52,452 nucleotides of DNA from an uncultured Endomicrobiia bacterium (GCA_938040055.1 CALHWY010000001.1:1-52452), one strand, 5' to 3'. Counted from the first letter of the stretch, positions 1-12,300 are shown. Notes: generated by a model from the sequence alone, not told the origin. Translations and numbers: made by a program.

Positions 1-3
1 TAA

Positions 4-168
4 AGTCTTTATAAACGTTTTACGAGTTCGCAAACCGGCAAAGATTTTCAAGCGAACGCGCTTGCCGCGGCGGCATTTTTGCAGACTTTTGTTGCTGTAG
101 ACAAAAGTATGGCGGAATTTGAGATGAAAAAGCCCCTGAGCCTTTGCTATTATTACTTCTTAAAATAA
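4..168 (+). pseudogene. 3' end of an unidentified gene, possibly decayed
   Basis: A plus-strand reading frame runs from the window edge to a TAA at 166-168, converging on hisC with a 7-base gap. The frame begins directly after an in-frame TAA at 1-3. The 54 codons (ending LCYYYFLK) use the same codons as neighbouring genes and include an Ala-rich stretch followed by a charged one. The only in-frame ATGs are late, at 109 and 124. This could be the tail of a gene broken by a stop or frameshift, or chance. I do not recognise a family. Confidence 0.25.
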
Positions 169-175
169 AAGAACA

Positions 176-1303
176 TTATTTTTTTAATACTTTTTTAAGT
201 TTTTTTATAAATATCTTATTCTCTTCGCGAAGCCCCACTGTCACTCTTACCCAGTCATAAAGTTCATATTCGTCCATCGCCCTTGTGATAACGCCTTCTC
301 TGAGCATTAAAGGAAAAAATTCCCTGCCCTTAAAAGGCGAGACTTTAATCAGAACAAAATTAGCCGCCGATTTGACGTATTCAATGCCGAGTTTGCCGAG
401 TTCTTTATATAAATAAGCTTTTTCCGTTTTCATAAGTTTCTGGCCTTTTCTTACCTGCGCCTTATCTTTTATGCTTGCGGCAGCCGCGGCCTGGGCAAAA
501 AGATTGACATTGAAAGGAGGTCTGATTCTGTCTATATAATCGACTATGCTTTCATCGGCGAAACCATAACCTACCCTTAAGCCTGCAAGAGCGTGAATTT
601 TTGAAAAAGTTCTAAACACTATCAGGTTGGGATTGTCTTTTAAAAATTCCAAACCGTCGGGATAATCGTTTTCCGTACAGGCATATTCGAAATAAGCTTC
701 GTCAAGAATGACGAGAGGCTTTAGTCCGTGTTTATTTAAAGGCAGCGATTTCAAAAATTCCGCCAGCTCTTTTTTATTATTGTATGTGCCGGTGGGATTA
801 TTCGGATTTGTGACAAAAACCGCTTTTGTCTTTGAACAACAGGCTTCGGACATGGCTTTGAGATCATGGGTAAAACCTTCTTTCATATCCACGACGACGG
901 CTTTTGACCCCATAAGCCGGGCGGCCATAGAATATCTCACAAAAGCATGTCTTGAGATTACAATTTCGTCTTCACGGTTGAAAAACAGTTTTGCGACAAG
1001 TTCTATAATTTCATCTCCGCCGGCGGCAGTAAATATATTCCCGGCCGGAAGCCGGTATCGTTCGGATAAAGCTTTTTTCAGTTCATATGAATTCGAGTCA
1101 GGATAAAAAAACGTTTTGGACATATTCTCTTTTATGGCTTTAAGCGCTTTTTTTGAAGGCCCGAGCGGATTTTCATTTGAAGCAAGCTTAATTACGTTTT
1201 TAAGCTTAAGCTCTCTTTTAATGGTTTCAACGGGTTTTCCCGCCACATAAGGCTGGAAACCTTTGCATTCGCTTCTTATTATCCTTACTATTTTATCTTT
1301 CAT
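176..1303 (-). CDS. hisC: Histidinol-phosphate aminotransferase
   Basis: A PLP-dependent fold-type I aminotransferase that converts imidazole-acetol phosphate and glutamate to histidinol phosphate in cytoplasmic histidine synthesis. The 375-residue length is typical. Visible motifs are the N-terminal substrate loop KLASNENPLGPS near residues 39-50, TNPNNPTG at 165-172, the PLP-nitrogen Asp in LDEAYFEY (D201) and the Schiff-base lysine in FRTFSKIHALAGLR (K235). The ATG at 1303 has a weak GAGGG sequence upstream. It lies downstream of pheA and the aroA remnant in the same direction. HisC enzymes sometimes also transaminate aromatic keto acids, so it may serve Phe/Tyr synthesis here; that is inference. 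A 14-bp palindrome (TCCGGCTTGCCGGA, 1335-1348) lies in its 5' spacer. Confidence 0.93.
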   Translation of the reverse strand: MKDKIVRIIRSECKGFQPYVAGKPVETIKRELKLKNVIKLASNENPLGPSKKALKAIKENMSKTFFYPDSNSYELKKALSERYRLPAGNIFTAAGGDEIIELVAKLFFNREDEIVISRHAFVRYSMAARLMGSKAVVVDMKEGFTHDLKAMSEACCSKTKAVFVTNPNNPTGTYNNKKELAEFLKSLPLNKHGLKPLVILDEAYFEYACTENDYPDGLEFLKDNPNLIVFRTFSKIHALAGLRVGYGFADESIVDYIDRIRPPFNVNLFAQAAAAASIKDKAQVRKGQKLMKTEKAYLYKELGKLGIEYVKSAANFVLIKVSPFKGREFFPLMLREGVITRAMDEYELYDWVRVTVGLREENKIFIKKLKKVLKK

Positions 1304-1360
1304 TTGTCCCTCTTTACCTTGATATTTATTTATCTCCGGCTTGCCGGAATTCCAGACATT

Positions 1361-1914
1361 TTATTCATCGTTAAAAACCTTTTGAAGCCATGACGGAATA
1401 TTTTCTGCCGTCAAAACCCGTCCGCACAAATTTCCGCATCCGCAAAAACCGGCCGGTCGAGCGTTTTCTTTTTTATGCATATATACAAAACAAAAAGCAA
1501 AGAAAAAATTCCGCAAAAGAAACATATGCCGGCAATCGGACAATGATCCGTACGGCAACCGCAAAGTTCAGCGGTTTTAAAAAGCTTTGCCGAAACCGGC
1601 ACTATCAGAGCGGCCGCGGTAAAAAACGCCGCGGAAGAAAGATCTCCCGGCACGGACATATTGCGGGCTTCAAGCTTTTGCGCGGGATATATTCTTACGG
1701 CATTGCCGTCCGTTTCCGCTTTGGCGCCGAAAACTTTCAGCATTCTTTCCAAACTGCCCCCTGATTTTACCGGCTCTAAAAAAGCACGGCGGCCGCCGCG
1801 CCGTTTTGCAAAATCAAAGTTTATGCCAGATTTGCGCCCGCGTTTTGCCCCGGCAAAAGCAAACGGGTATTTTCCGTTTTCAAAAAAAGAACAAAAATCA
1901 TTTAAAGACTTCAA
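1361..1914 (-). pseudogene. aroA: Decayed aroA (EPSP synthase) remnant
   Basis: The minus-strand frame 1411-1914 encodes a recognisable middle piece of 5-enolpyruvylshikimate-3-phosphate synthase. LEPVKSGG followed by ERMLKVFGAK matches the family's EPVKSRDHTERMLKAFGA block, and SVPGDLSSAAFFTAAALIVP matches its VPGDISSAAFF block. EPSP synthases are about 430 residues. Roughly the first 160 and the last 170 are missing, and about 15 residues upstream of EPVKS appear deleted. After the second block the frame degenerates into unrelated hydrophobic codons. A second frame runs on to a stop at 1361. It sits between pheA and hisC, so an aromatic operon has probably lost this enzyme. A functional aroA elsewhere in the genome cannot be excluded. 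Confidence 0.8.
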
Positions 1915-1942
1915 ATAATTTTGAAAAGCCTTCCGGTTTTCT

Positions 1943-3028
1943 TCAGCATTCCGGATAAGAGCCCAAAACTTTTACAAAAACACAGCTTTTTTTCAGCTCT
2001 TCAAGCATTGCCGCGGATTTTTTATCTAAAGCATGTCCCTGAAAATCCGCAAAGAATAAATATTCCCACGCTTTCTTTTTTGTCGGGCGGGACTCTATCC
2101 TTTTTAAATTTATTTTATGTTTATTGAATATTGCGAGAAGACGGTACAGGGTTCCGGTTTCATCCTTGCCCATAAAAACCACGCTTGTTTTGTCTTTGCC
2201 TGAAGGCGGAGGACTGTTTTTTCCTATTATTAAAAATCTCGTATAATTTTGGCCGCGGCTCTGAATGCCTTCTTCCACAACGCATAATTTCCATATTTTC
2301 GCCGCCGTAAAAGAAGCAATGGCGGCGCAATTATTTTCCTTTGCCGCTTTTTTCGCGGCTTCCGCGGTTGAAGAGGTTTCCATAAGCTTTACGTACGGAT
2401 AATTCGCGTTTAACCAAGCGCCGCACTGCGCCAAAGCATGCGGATGCGAATAGATCTTTTTTATCTTTTTATGCATATCTTTTGCTAGCAGGCATTGTTC
2501 TATTTTAAGATTAATCTCCGCGCATATGCAAAGATCCGAGCCTGCAAGATTGTCAAGAGTCTCATTTACCGAACCTTCATTGGAATTTTCTACCGGAACA
2601 ATGCCGAAATCGGCTCTTGCGTTTTCAATCTCTTTTAAAACCGCGCCCGCGGACGCGCAAGGCTTGAAAAAACAGGAAGAACCGAACTTTTTTACCGCAG
2701 CCTGATGCGTGAAAGTGCCCTCAGGCCCCAGAAAAGCGATTTCTGCGGGTTTTTCAAGATTTCTGCATGCGCCTATTATCTCCGAATAAATATTTTCAAG
2801 CGATTCTTTGTTTAAAAAACTCTTTTTCCCGCCGGACTTGTCCGCCGCCGCGGCAAAAACATTTTCCATAACCTCTTTTTCCCGCCGGGGAACATATGCC
2901 GCGCTTCCCTCTTTATTTTTCAATCGGCCTATTTCAAGCGCAAGTTTCGCCCGCGCTTGCAGCAGCCCGACAATGCGGCGGTCGGTTTCGTCTATTTTTT
3001 TTCTTATGTTTTTTATGTTTTTTTTCAT
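1943..3028 (-). CDS. pheA: Bifunctional chorismate mutase / prephenate dehydratase (P-protein)
   Basis: Makes phenylpyruvate from chorismate through prephenate in phenylalanine synthesis. The 361 residues have the usual P-protein order. A chorismate-mutase helical domain spans about 1-90 (KKIDETDRRIVGLLQARAKL). The prephenate dehydratase domain spans about 96-270, with the ETSSTAEAAK segment and the catalytic RGQNYTRFLII motif. An ACT regulatory domain spans about 283-358, with IESRP, the phenylalanine-binding signature, so feedback inhibition by Phe is likely. The ATG at 3028 has no clear Shine-Dalgarno sequence. A strong promoter lies 64-92 bp upstream. It is the first gene of a pheA-(aroA remnant)-hisC unit. 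Confidence 0.94.
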   Translation of the reverse strand: MKKNIKNIRKKIDETDRRIVGLLQARAKLALEIGRLKNKEGSAAYVPRREKEVMENVFAAAADKSGGKKSFLNKESLENIYSEIIGACRNLEKPAEIAFLGPEGTFTHQAAVKKFGSSCFFKPCASAGAVLKEIENARADFGIVPVENSNEGSVNETLDNLAGSDLCICAEINLKIEQCLLAKDMHKKIKKIYSHPHALAQCGAWLNANYPYVKLMETSSTAEAAKKAAKENNCAAIASFTAAKIWKLCVVEEGIQSRGQNYTRFLIIGKNSPPPSGKDKTSVVFMGKDETGTLYRLLAIFNKHKINLKRIESRPTKKKAWEYLFFADFQGHALDKKSAAMLEELKKSCVFVKVLGSYPEC

Positions 3029-3065
3029 AATTTTTTTGCGGATACGGCGAATAAAATAAAAAAAA

Positions 3066-3087
3066 CCGACACTTTTTAAGGCGTCGG
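3066..3087 (-). other. Hairpin plus T-tract at the predicted pheA transcription start
   Basis: On the minus strand the sequence reads CCGAC, a 12-base loop, GTCGG, then a run of T. It looks like a small intrinsic terminator, but it begins at the base where the pheA promoter should start transcription. It may stop read-through from the giant gene, or form a 5' hairpin on the pheA mRNA. The 5-bp stem is modest. Confidence 0.5.
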
Positions 3088-3091
3088 CTTA

Positions 3092-3120
3092 ATTATACCA
3101 AGTATGAAAAACATAGTCAA
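3092..3120 (-). promoter_or_regulatory. Sigma-70-type promoter of pheA
   Basis: The minus strand carries TTGACT (3115-3120), a 17-base spacer and TATAAT (3092-3097). The expected start is near 3085, giving a leader of about 57 nt before the pheA ATG. This is the closest match to the sigma-70 consensus that I saw in the window. Confidence 0.8.
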
Positions 3121-3227
3121 AATATATATCAGTTTTCAAACGGAAATGGAAAAATTCGCAGTTTTGAAACTTAAAGAAATTTCCGGGTTTTATTTTTATG
3201 AAAAAAAACGCCGCAAAAACAGTTTTT

Positions 3228-3263
3228 AAAATAAAACCAAAACGCCGCAGGCGAAGCGTTTTG
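3228..3263 (-). terminator. Intrinsic terminator of the giant gene
   Basis: An 8-bp inverted repeat (CAAAACGC / GCGTTTTG, 3238-3245 with 3256-3263) is followed on the minus strand by GTTTTATTTT. It lies about 135 bp after the stop of the 4272-codon gene and before the pheA promoter. Confidence 0.6.
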
Positions 3264-3397
3264 CAAGAATGCTGCGCAAATTCGCATATTCCGCGCAAGA
3301 CGGATTTTTCAGCAGGATTACCGGGACGGAAAATGCCGGCAAAAATAAATTCCGCCCGGAGAAAATGGCCGGAGTCTTTGAGCGTAAAATTCGGGGC

Positions 3398-6300
3398 TTA
3401 CGCGGCGGTCAACAAGCTCCTGAGCTGTTTTACGTCAAAGCGCGCCAAATTGTCTTTGTCTATACCCACATCCAGTCTGACCTCGGCTATCGCAGGAATC
3501 AGCTCTATTATGCCCGCCAAAGCGACTGCGTCATTCTCGGCAAAAGCGTCTTCGGCGAGAGATTTGACTTTTTCCGAAAGAGCCGACTGAAGTCTGCGCG
3601 AGAATACCTCGCCGGCAGCCTTGCTTTTCATTGAGGCCGTCTGCTGCGCGGTTTGACGCCTTATTTCTTCTTTGAAGCTGTCCGCGTCAACAGGAGACTG
3701 CGCTTTTTTCGCCGACTGCGCCTGCATTCTCAAGGCTTTGCCGAGCATTTTTTCAAGATCCTTGTTTACAATAGAGCCGGCGACGGCTTTTGAAATGAGA
3801 ATTTTTTCAAGAATGCCTTCCAGAAAAGCCGTCTGCGCTTTTGCGGCTTCGTTTTTATCGTCGATATTGTCATAAATATTTTTTTCCAGATAGATCATAG
3901 CCGCATGCGAATCCGGAAGATTAAGATATTTTTTGACCGCGTCGGTATCCCCTTCGCGCAGCAAACGCGCGAATTCACCGGGATCGATTTTTTCAAAAGC
4001 CGACATACTTTCCCGCGAAAAAGCATATGCCGCATTTCTGACAAAATCGGGAGTGTATCTGTCTTTTTTAAGAACGCCCAGCAGCGCCGAACCTTTAAGT
4101 ATTTTCAATATGCGTATTCTGTCTATCATCGATCTGTCGTCCGAAGCTATTTTCGCGGTTATTTCGCTGTTGTTTAGAATTTTTATATCGTTGGATTTTG
4201 AAAGCTCTCTTGCCAGCTGCCGTGAATTTTCATAATTGCTGACAACCGACGCGCTTCTCTCGCTGGCTAAGATAAAGTCGTAAACATAAAGTTTTCCGGC
4301 ACCGCTTTCGTAAAGAATGCCGTCAAAACCGGCGTCTCTGTAAACGCCGTATTGCGCAGAAGCGTCTTTTGCCCTCAGGTCCGCTATTATTTTAACGCCG
4401 TTCGCGCGGGCGGCGGCAAAAAAATCTTTAATTTTCGAATCCGTCAAATTATCCTTCAGCACGGCATAGTCAAGCACTATCTGCCCGTTGCCGATTTTCT
4501 GGAAATCGCTTAATACCGCATCCAGATCCCGCGCAGTCTTTACATTGTCAAGGAAATAGTATATATTCTGCACGGCGGCAAAAATATCGGCGTCGCGCAC
4601 CTGTCTTACCCCGGTCATATAATCCGACACTCCGTCCGGCCGGCGCGCTTGGTCACGGGAAATATTTACTCTCACGCGTCCGTTCTCGTCATAAAATAAA
4701 GAACTTTTTTCTGCGCCGGCATTTACGTTTATCCAGTCCAAAGAAAGATTTCCTTTTAAAGAAACGCCGTCCGTTCTCTTTATGTATTCGGCAAGTGCCT
4801 GCCGGATTTTTTTATTGTCGTTTTTCAGCGCTTCTTCAATATCTTCAAGCCGGGCGTCTTCGGCAAATATTACCGGCGCTTTCGCCGCAAAGCTTATCCA
4901 TACGCTTTTGCCGTTTATTTTTACGCCCGTATTCTTAAAATCGAATTTCTCTTTTTGAAAAGGCATTTTGTTTGTCACATAAAGCCGGACTGATATTTCT
5001 TTGCGCGGACCGCTTGCTTTAAACGGCTCCAAATCTTCTTCTTTTATACGGTTTTGCGTAAAGGTGTAATTTATATTCACCTTGTCCGCTTTTATCGTTT
5101 TTCTCTTATGCTTATTGATAAAGTCAGCCGCGGAAGACGAAAAAAATATAAACATCAGAGCAAAAAATCCGGCTATGGAGGCCGCCGCCCTTAAAAGTTT
5201 GTCAGCGAAAGACTCCATTACGCCGGCGTCCATCTGCACGCCGCTTTTCAAAGTAATTCCGGCGGGAATCACCGGAATTATAGTGTTGACTATGGTGTCA
5301 ATATGCTCCACATGAGGATATACCGTAGCGAACGTGGCCGAATACGCCTCTGCCGAAACAAAAGGCAAAACAACGGAAAGGCTTATAAATAACATAAAGA
5401 TTGCGGAAAAAGTTTTCCCGGACACGGTTTTAATCAGCGACATGGGTCCTTTGGAGACAGCCTTAACTTTGTCTTGTTTTTTATATACGTCTTCAACAAT
5501 ATTTTTAATCTTCTTTACGACCGCGCCCGCTTTATTGCTTATCGCAACATCGTAATATTCGGCTTCGTCGGTTTCTGCGCGTTTGATTATAAACCCTATC
5601 TTTCCGTTACTTACAAAAGTAAATTTAAGCTGCTGCAAAAATTCCCCCAAATCGATTTGGGGATACTTTTCATGCAATATCAGTGCTTGCGCGGTAAAAA
5701 GCATTTCCGCCTCAAGAGACCTGGCATAATCATCTTTTTCCGAGTAGAAATCGTTTTCGGAAAAATCCTTAACAAGCTTTGCGCTTTTTCCGGCAAGCTT
5801 ATTCTCCGTATCCCCGGAAAATTTTATCTTTTCTTCTTTCGCGCCGGCGATTTTCGAAAAAACCGCTTCCGCTCCGAACGGATTCGGTTCCGCGGCGCAC
5901 AGACTTAACAGCGCGTGAAGTTTGTTTTCAATGGTAAAGTCGCCTGAGACAATCCGCTTAAGAACAGTCTTATCGCTGTATGTTTTTATATACATCCAGC
6001 TTATATGTTTGGGGATGGCGAACAAAGAGAGATCGTCTAACAAATATTTTATATTACCGGCCGACTGCAGCGCGCTTTCCAGATCCCGGAGCTGCTGCTG
6101 CGTAAGTCTGCGCAGTATATACTCCCGCGGTATTGAAGAAAGAATCTCCAAATTCGCGTTTATATATAAACCGTCTTGAATGCCGTTGTCAAATTCTTTG
6201 TCAATTTCTTGCATACGCGCTTTCTTATCCGCCGATAAAAACAGCCGCATTATTCTTTTTTGGTTATTTACCCTGTAGGCTATCATTTGATCATCCGGAA

Positions 6301-9300
6301 CATTCTTAAAAAAAGCGGCATTTATTTTATAAAAATGTTCCAGGAGCTCATATTTTTTACGATCTATGTCCGTATTGCCGTTTTTTTCAAAACCGAATAT
6401 CAAAGCTTCCTCTAAAACCATAGAATCCAGCGCATTATCGTAAATGCCGTAAACCATATCTACAAGAGCGTCCTGCGCTTTTATATCATTGCTTTCTATC
6501 GCTTTCAAAAAGTACGCTTCAATAAGCTTTAAAACTTTCAGCCTGGTTTCATGTCCGTTTTTAAAAAGACGCGGCTTTTTAAACAAGAGGCCGATCTCTT
6601 TTCTTTTCTTGACGTCCGTAATATAATTGACGTCATCGCCCAGATTAATATCGGCCGAATGCAGATAATCGTCAAGTTTGCCGTCCATTTCCTTATTGCT
6701 TAACAATGAAAACGCCATAGGTTCGGCTTTAAATGCCAGATTTTCAAAAAAATTGTGGGTGGCATGCACGCTTATGCCGAAAAAAGCCAGAGAAAACGCC
6801 GCTGAAAAAAGCGCGACGACGGAATTTGCGATAAAAGGCAGCAAACCCGCGGCAGGAGGCATTATTAAAAAAACAAAGCACGACGCCGCTGCGCTAAGGG
6901 CAAAAACGACGCTTTTGACTATTCTGGTTCTTGACACTCTTTTTTCATATTCAAAAGTATTGAAATTGTCATGTAAAGCCGCGAAATTCTTCGCCGGCAT
7001 AAATAAAAGTTTGATAAGCTCGGCATATCCGGTATATAAATAAGTTTTAAGCCCGCTATAACCTCTTTTTTCTATCTCTTTCCGCGTTTCCGCAAGCGTA
7101 AGAGTAACGGGAACGACATTGACGGTAGTGACAGCGGGCAGCAGAGAAGTCTCATACGCCACTTCGTTGATATGTGCGGCATCAATTATATCTTTCAGTT
7201 TATTTCTCAATTTATAGCCTCTTATTTCCATTTTTTCGGCAATACGCACCGCCGCAAGCCTTTCAATATGATACATTACGTTTTTTAAATCATACTTTTT
7301 CGTCGCGCGAATATCAGCTTTTATTTCATTCGCCGTCTCTCTAAACGTCTTTCTGTCCATATCTTCAATTTTTTTTATTTTCCCAAGAATTTTTTTCTGT
7401 AAATCGGCGATATCCGTTACTACAGACACAAAAGCGTCTTCCTGCATGCCGGCAGGTTCGACGTTAAGAGCGGATACTATCACGCTGACAAATTCTTTTT
7501 TGAAATTCAAATCTCCTCTTTCGCCCGATGACAATCTTTCCAATGTATCCTCATCGACAATATGCTGTACGGCATATTCAACAGCCATTTTAACTTTTTC
7601 TCCGCCGTTTTGAAATTCCGAATCAAGAGTTCTCTTTATCTTTCTTATCATTTTTTCGAGCGATTTCTTATATATTTCCTCTTTGATGTCTTCGTCCGTA
7701 ACGGAAGAGCCCGCCTCTTCGCCGAGAAGCGTTTGCGCATATTTTTGATTTTTTTCCAAAGCCGGACCGCCGAAATACAAAGATGCCGATTCCAATGCGA
7801 TTTCTACGGCTTCATCCACGGCATTTATCTGCCGACCGGACTTTATCTCGGACACAAAATTCCTGTAATACCTCAATAAAACCAGAAATTCCTTGTCAGA
7901 AAAAGCCTTTTTAAATGTTGAGTTTGATACGGTTCGACGCATTTCATTTATTACAGCGCCTATTTTCTCATTTTCTCCGTTGCGTATATGCCGTTCGATT
8001 TTTCTTTTGCATTTTTCCATTTCGCTGACAAACAAAAACCGCAAAACGGCCGCTTTTTCCTTTTCTTTCTCCACTGCAGGTATTATGCCTCTTATTCTGG
8101 GTTTTTTGACGGTTTTTTTGCCGGCGTCCGCATTTTCCGGGACCGCGTCATCGCCTATATAAAAAGCATTTACAATAAGGCCCGAATCTTCATATACATA
8201 TACGGCCAGGCGGTTGTCCGAAACTCCGACGCATATATATTTATTGCCCTCGGATGAAGACGTCTTTCTCACTATAACGTCTTCCAACGCGTCGCTGATT
8301 TTAAAACCGGATAAGACGGTATCTATGTCCACGGCTGCCGTCATATCAAAAGAAGGACGCACATTTCCCGACTCGGCATTCATATACCCTTTAATAAAAA
8401 GCACGGCGTCCGGATCATTGCGCACCAGTCTGTCAATTTCCAGCAAAAGATCTCTCTGTCTGTATTTTTCGCTGCTGAAAAACCTTATCGGGCTTTCGCA
8501 ATATCTTCCTTGCGCATTTTCGGTTATAAGACCTTTTGATATATAATGCAAAACATGCTCTATTCTAGACTGCCATTCTATTTCTTCTTTTTCTTTTTCC
8601 GTAAAGTTTTTCTGATCTGCGGCAATGAACTCTTTAAAAACCGCCACTCTTCTCTCGGCCGGCAGCAGTAAACTTTTTTCGCGCATAGAAGCATCTAAAG
8701 AAATTATAACCCATTCCAGAGCCTGTATTCTCTGCTGATCGTTAAGAAACAGCACTTTTTTAAAATCATAATTCAGATATTCGCCGTCTTTTGTTTCCTG
8801 CGCCTCTTGTTGCGTTCTGTGCGCCTGTCTGTCGCCGTTAAAAACTATGTCCACTACGGTATCCAGAGAGACTTCCCCTCTGTTTTCGGCAAAAACAATG
8901 TAATATGTTCCGTCCCTGTTTTCAATTCCAATGCCGCTGTCAGAAGCGTCCAGACGTCTCTTCAGCTGTTGATAACCGGACGATTCCCCGCCGCTCTCGT
9001 CTTCCGAGTAAAAACTTTCCGCAAATTTACGGTCTCTATTATCCGCTAACTGCCGTTTATACGCAGCCAGTACGCGTTTATAGCCGGAAGGCTGTCCATC
9101 CTCCGTCATAAACCTTGAAGTTTCTTTTTCAAAAAGATCATTGACGGCGCTTACCTCAGGCCGATCCGCCTCCGTCAAATATCTTATAATGTCCCGATTA
9201 TCCCAAATTTTAAGTTTTTTGTGCATCGCGAACAAATCCACCCTGCTTATACCGGATCTCTCCGCTCCGCTTTCGCCGGATATCATCAATTTTGCGGCGG

Positions 9301-12300
9301 GATTTTTTAAATTATGGCGAGCATGCGCGCTTATATTGAAAATAAACTGAGGCAAAACCGCCGCCACAACCGCGTACGCTAAAGGAATTCCGAGCCCGCA
9401 CATCCCAAAAGCGGCGGCAGCTCCCAAGACGAAACCCGCAATTGTCGCCGCCGCTATTTGCCGCGCGCCTTTAAGCCTGTCCTTATACTCACGGGTATTT
9501 TTTATTTTTTCGCTGACGAAAGGATAATGCATATTGACAAAACTTTCAGGCGAACGCAGTGTTTTAAAATATTCGTAAACGGCGGCGAAAACAGCTCTTT
9601 TCTTTCCTGTTAAACGCAGTTTATCAATAATTTTTTTCGTGGAATTAAGTTCAAGTTTCGCGTCCGAACGGCGCAAAACGCTTTCTTCTTGCGCCCCCGG
9701 CGCATCGATCAAGGATTTTTCAAGATCCCGTTTTGCGGATGAATTGGCGAGATTATATTCGACATGGGCTTTGATATTTGCCGAAAACATGCCGGCAATT
9801 GCGAAAGCCGGTCTCTGGATATGTCTGATTACGGGGAAATTATTTGCAACTTTCTGCGCGGACGCTTCCCAAGCGTCATCCATCGCGGCTCTTATTTTTG
9901 CCATGCCTCTTTGGCGCGCGCGAACCTGCTCGGCCGTTTTCGAACGGTGCCACTTTATAAAAGTCTCGTTAAAAACCGGGCTGTAAGCCGCAAGCGCCGC
10001 AAGAGGAAGCTCTATAGCGGCGAGCGCGGTTTCACGCGCTCTGCCGCTTATGCCGAGCAGTTCTAAAAATGAAGATACGGGACGCAATGCCGGAAGCGTA
10101 AGTTTTTTGGAGCCCTTTTGCGCTTTCGGCATTATTATTTCATACGGAATTATGTTCCCGGAGAGAAATTGCGAAGTATTGTTAAGAGTTTCGCTCTGGT
10201 AAAATTCTTCTACGCTTAAGCCGCCCGGCTTTCGCAGGCTTCTTTCCGCGCTCTTTTCAATAAACCAAAATTTTACATATCTGTTTTTAAAACCCCGCTG
10301 TCCGGAAATGCCTATCAAAGGATACCATCTTCCCTGTTCTTTGGAATTATCGCTGCCGATCTGACGGTAAAACAAAAACCTTTCCCCGCCCGGATACTCA
10401 ACTTCAGCGATGTTTTTGCCCTTAAAGAGAAATCTGTTTTTAACGGCAATCCCGTTTATGTTTCCGCCTAAAGACGCGTCAAGTTTTTTTACGTTTTCAA
10501 AATACGCGTCATATTTATCGCCGCTTTCTTTATCGTCAATATACAAGTACCGGCTGCCGTCCTGCGAATACAAAAACTCCAAAAATCTTTTTTGCGCGGT
10601 TTCCGGATTTTCTTCCCCGTCCGTTTCGACGCGTTCAAATAACGGCTCGTCTTTTAAGGACGGGTCAAAAGTTTTCAAGCTGATAACTTTATTGTATCCG
10701 TCATCAGGTATGTCTAAAGAATAACCGGCTTCAAATATATGTTCGGTGACCAGATAATAAAAACCGTTTTCTTCCCGAATGGCGAATCTTTCGTTTTCAA
10801 GATTTACAAACCCTCCGGAAATATTCGCTATTTGAAATTTCCCGTCCGTTTTCGTAATAAAAACAAGCGGGAAACTTTCGTCTGAGCCGCGCCAGCCCGA
10901 GAAAAAAACCTTCATCCCTTCGGAAATTTCAGGCAGCCTGTAAACTTTGTCCGTAGCGGTTATTTCTCCGAAATCCTGCCATTCGGCATCAGCGTCTATT
11001 GCGGACAGGATTTTATCGGAAGAAGATTTTTTTTCCGCATCAATAATATTATCAACGATAAATATCCCGGCGTCTCCGATATTTGCTTTTGCAAATTTAG
11101 CGTTAAATTCCTTTTTTGCGCGAAGGCTGCCGGAGCCGCGTCCGAAATATTTGGATTCCGAAATTCTAGCCGACAATTCAAGGCTCCACGCTTCTGCGGA
11201 TCCGTCTTCGTTTATTACCCCGAAATTATTTTCTCCGTCGTAATAAATCCAGATTTTTTTGGACGGGTCGGCGCTGTTGCCGTGAATGAGAGCATTTCTG
11301 AAGATTTCTCTAAAAGCTTCATCCCTGTCATAACTGTATCCGGCGATCTTAAACAGAAAGGAGCGGACAATCTGCTCTTGTACGGCTATTATCCCGAAAA
11401 GCCCGTCGGAAAGGCTACTTGCGGACGACCCCGTCCCCTTTATCGCTATAAGCGCGGGCTCGCCTTTTTTTATTTTATCCGCTATTTCGTCATCCACTCT
11501 TTCAATAACTTCGCCGATAGCGCTCGGCATAAGATATCCGAAATCAAGATTGAGACACCGGCGCAGATTAAACTTCTCAAGCAAAATACTTTCAATATAT
11601 TCGCTGTTTGACGCAGACTGGTTTTCAAGTTTCGCCTCGGGCTGCGCAATATTGTATGCCGCATGCGCCGATATGTTTGACGCATATGTCAGCGCGGGCG
11701 CCAAAAGCGCCGCTAACGGTACGGCCAGCGGAGCCGTAAACAAAAGCGCAGGCACGGCTACGGCGAATGCAAAACCGGCAAATGAGGCGGCTTTTATAAA
11801 GAGAGCTCCCTTTGTTCTCAATTTGTATTCTTCAGAACTTTTTTCTTCTTCCGTCGGCCCCTCTTTACCGTAATGCATATCGACAAAACCCGCAAGAAGC
11901 GAACTTACAAATTCTTTTCGCGCCACAAAAAACGCTCTTTTTATTTTTCCCGGACCGAGCTTGCCGGCTTGAGCCGCCGTATCCGGCAGTTCAAGTTTTG
12001 CGCCGCCATCAAAAGCAAGCCGCATCGCTTTTGCCGCAAATTTTTTTCCGTCGAATCCTTTTTCTCCTTTTATGTCATGCTTTCCTCTGTAGAAAAGCTC
12101 TTCGGCCGTTCTTACCGTTTTCCCGGAAGAAGAAATCTTTTCAACGCAGCATACCCCGGAATTGTCTCCGAAACCGTTTCTGAAAAATTTTCTGAATATT
12201 ATTTTTTCTCCGTTCGGAAGCGGGATTTCAATTGTTCCGTTGATAGGAAGACCGACAGTTTTATAAGCCGCCCGCATAACTTCTTTTCTGGCTTCTTTCC

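Noticed and set aside
3089..3298. A 69-codon minus-strand frame with 15 Phe codons, ending just before a hairpin upstream of pheA, as in a classical Phe attenuator leader peptide
   Set aside because: The near-consensus pheA promoter lies inside the end of this frame, so the transcript would start after it. The region is T-rich, which makes Phe codons common by chance, and no ribosome binding site is seen.
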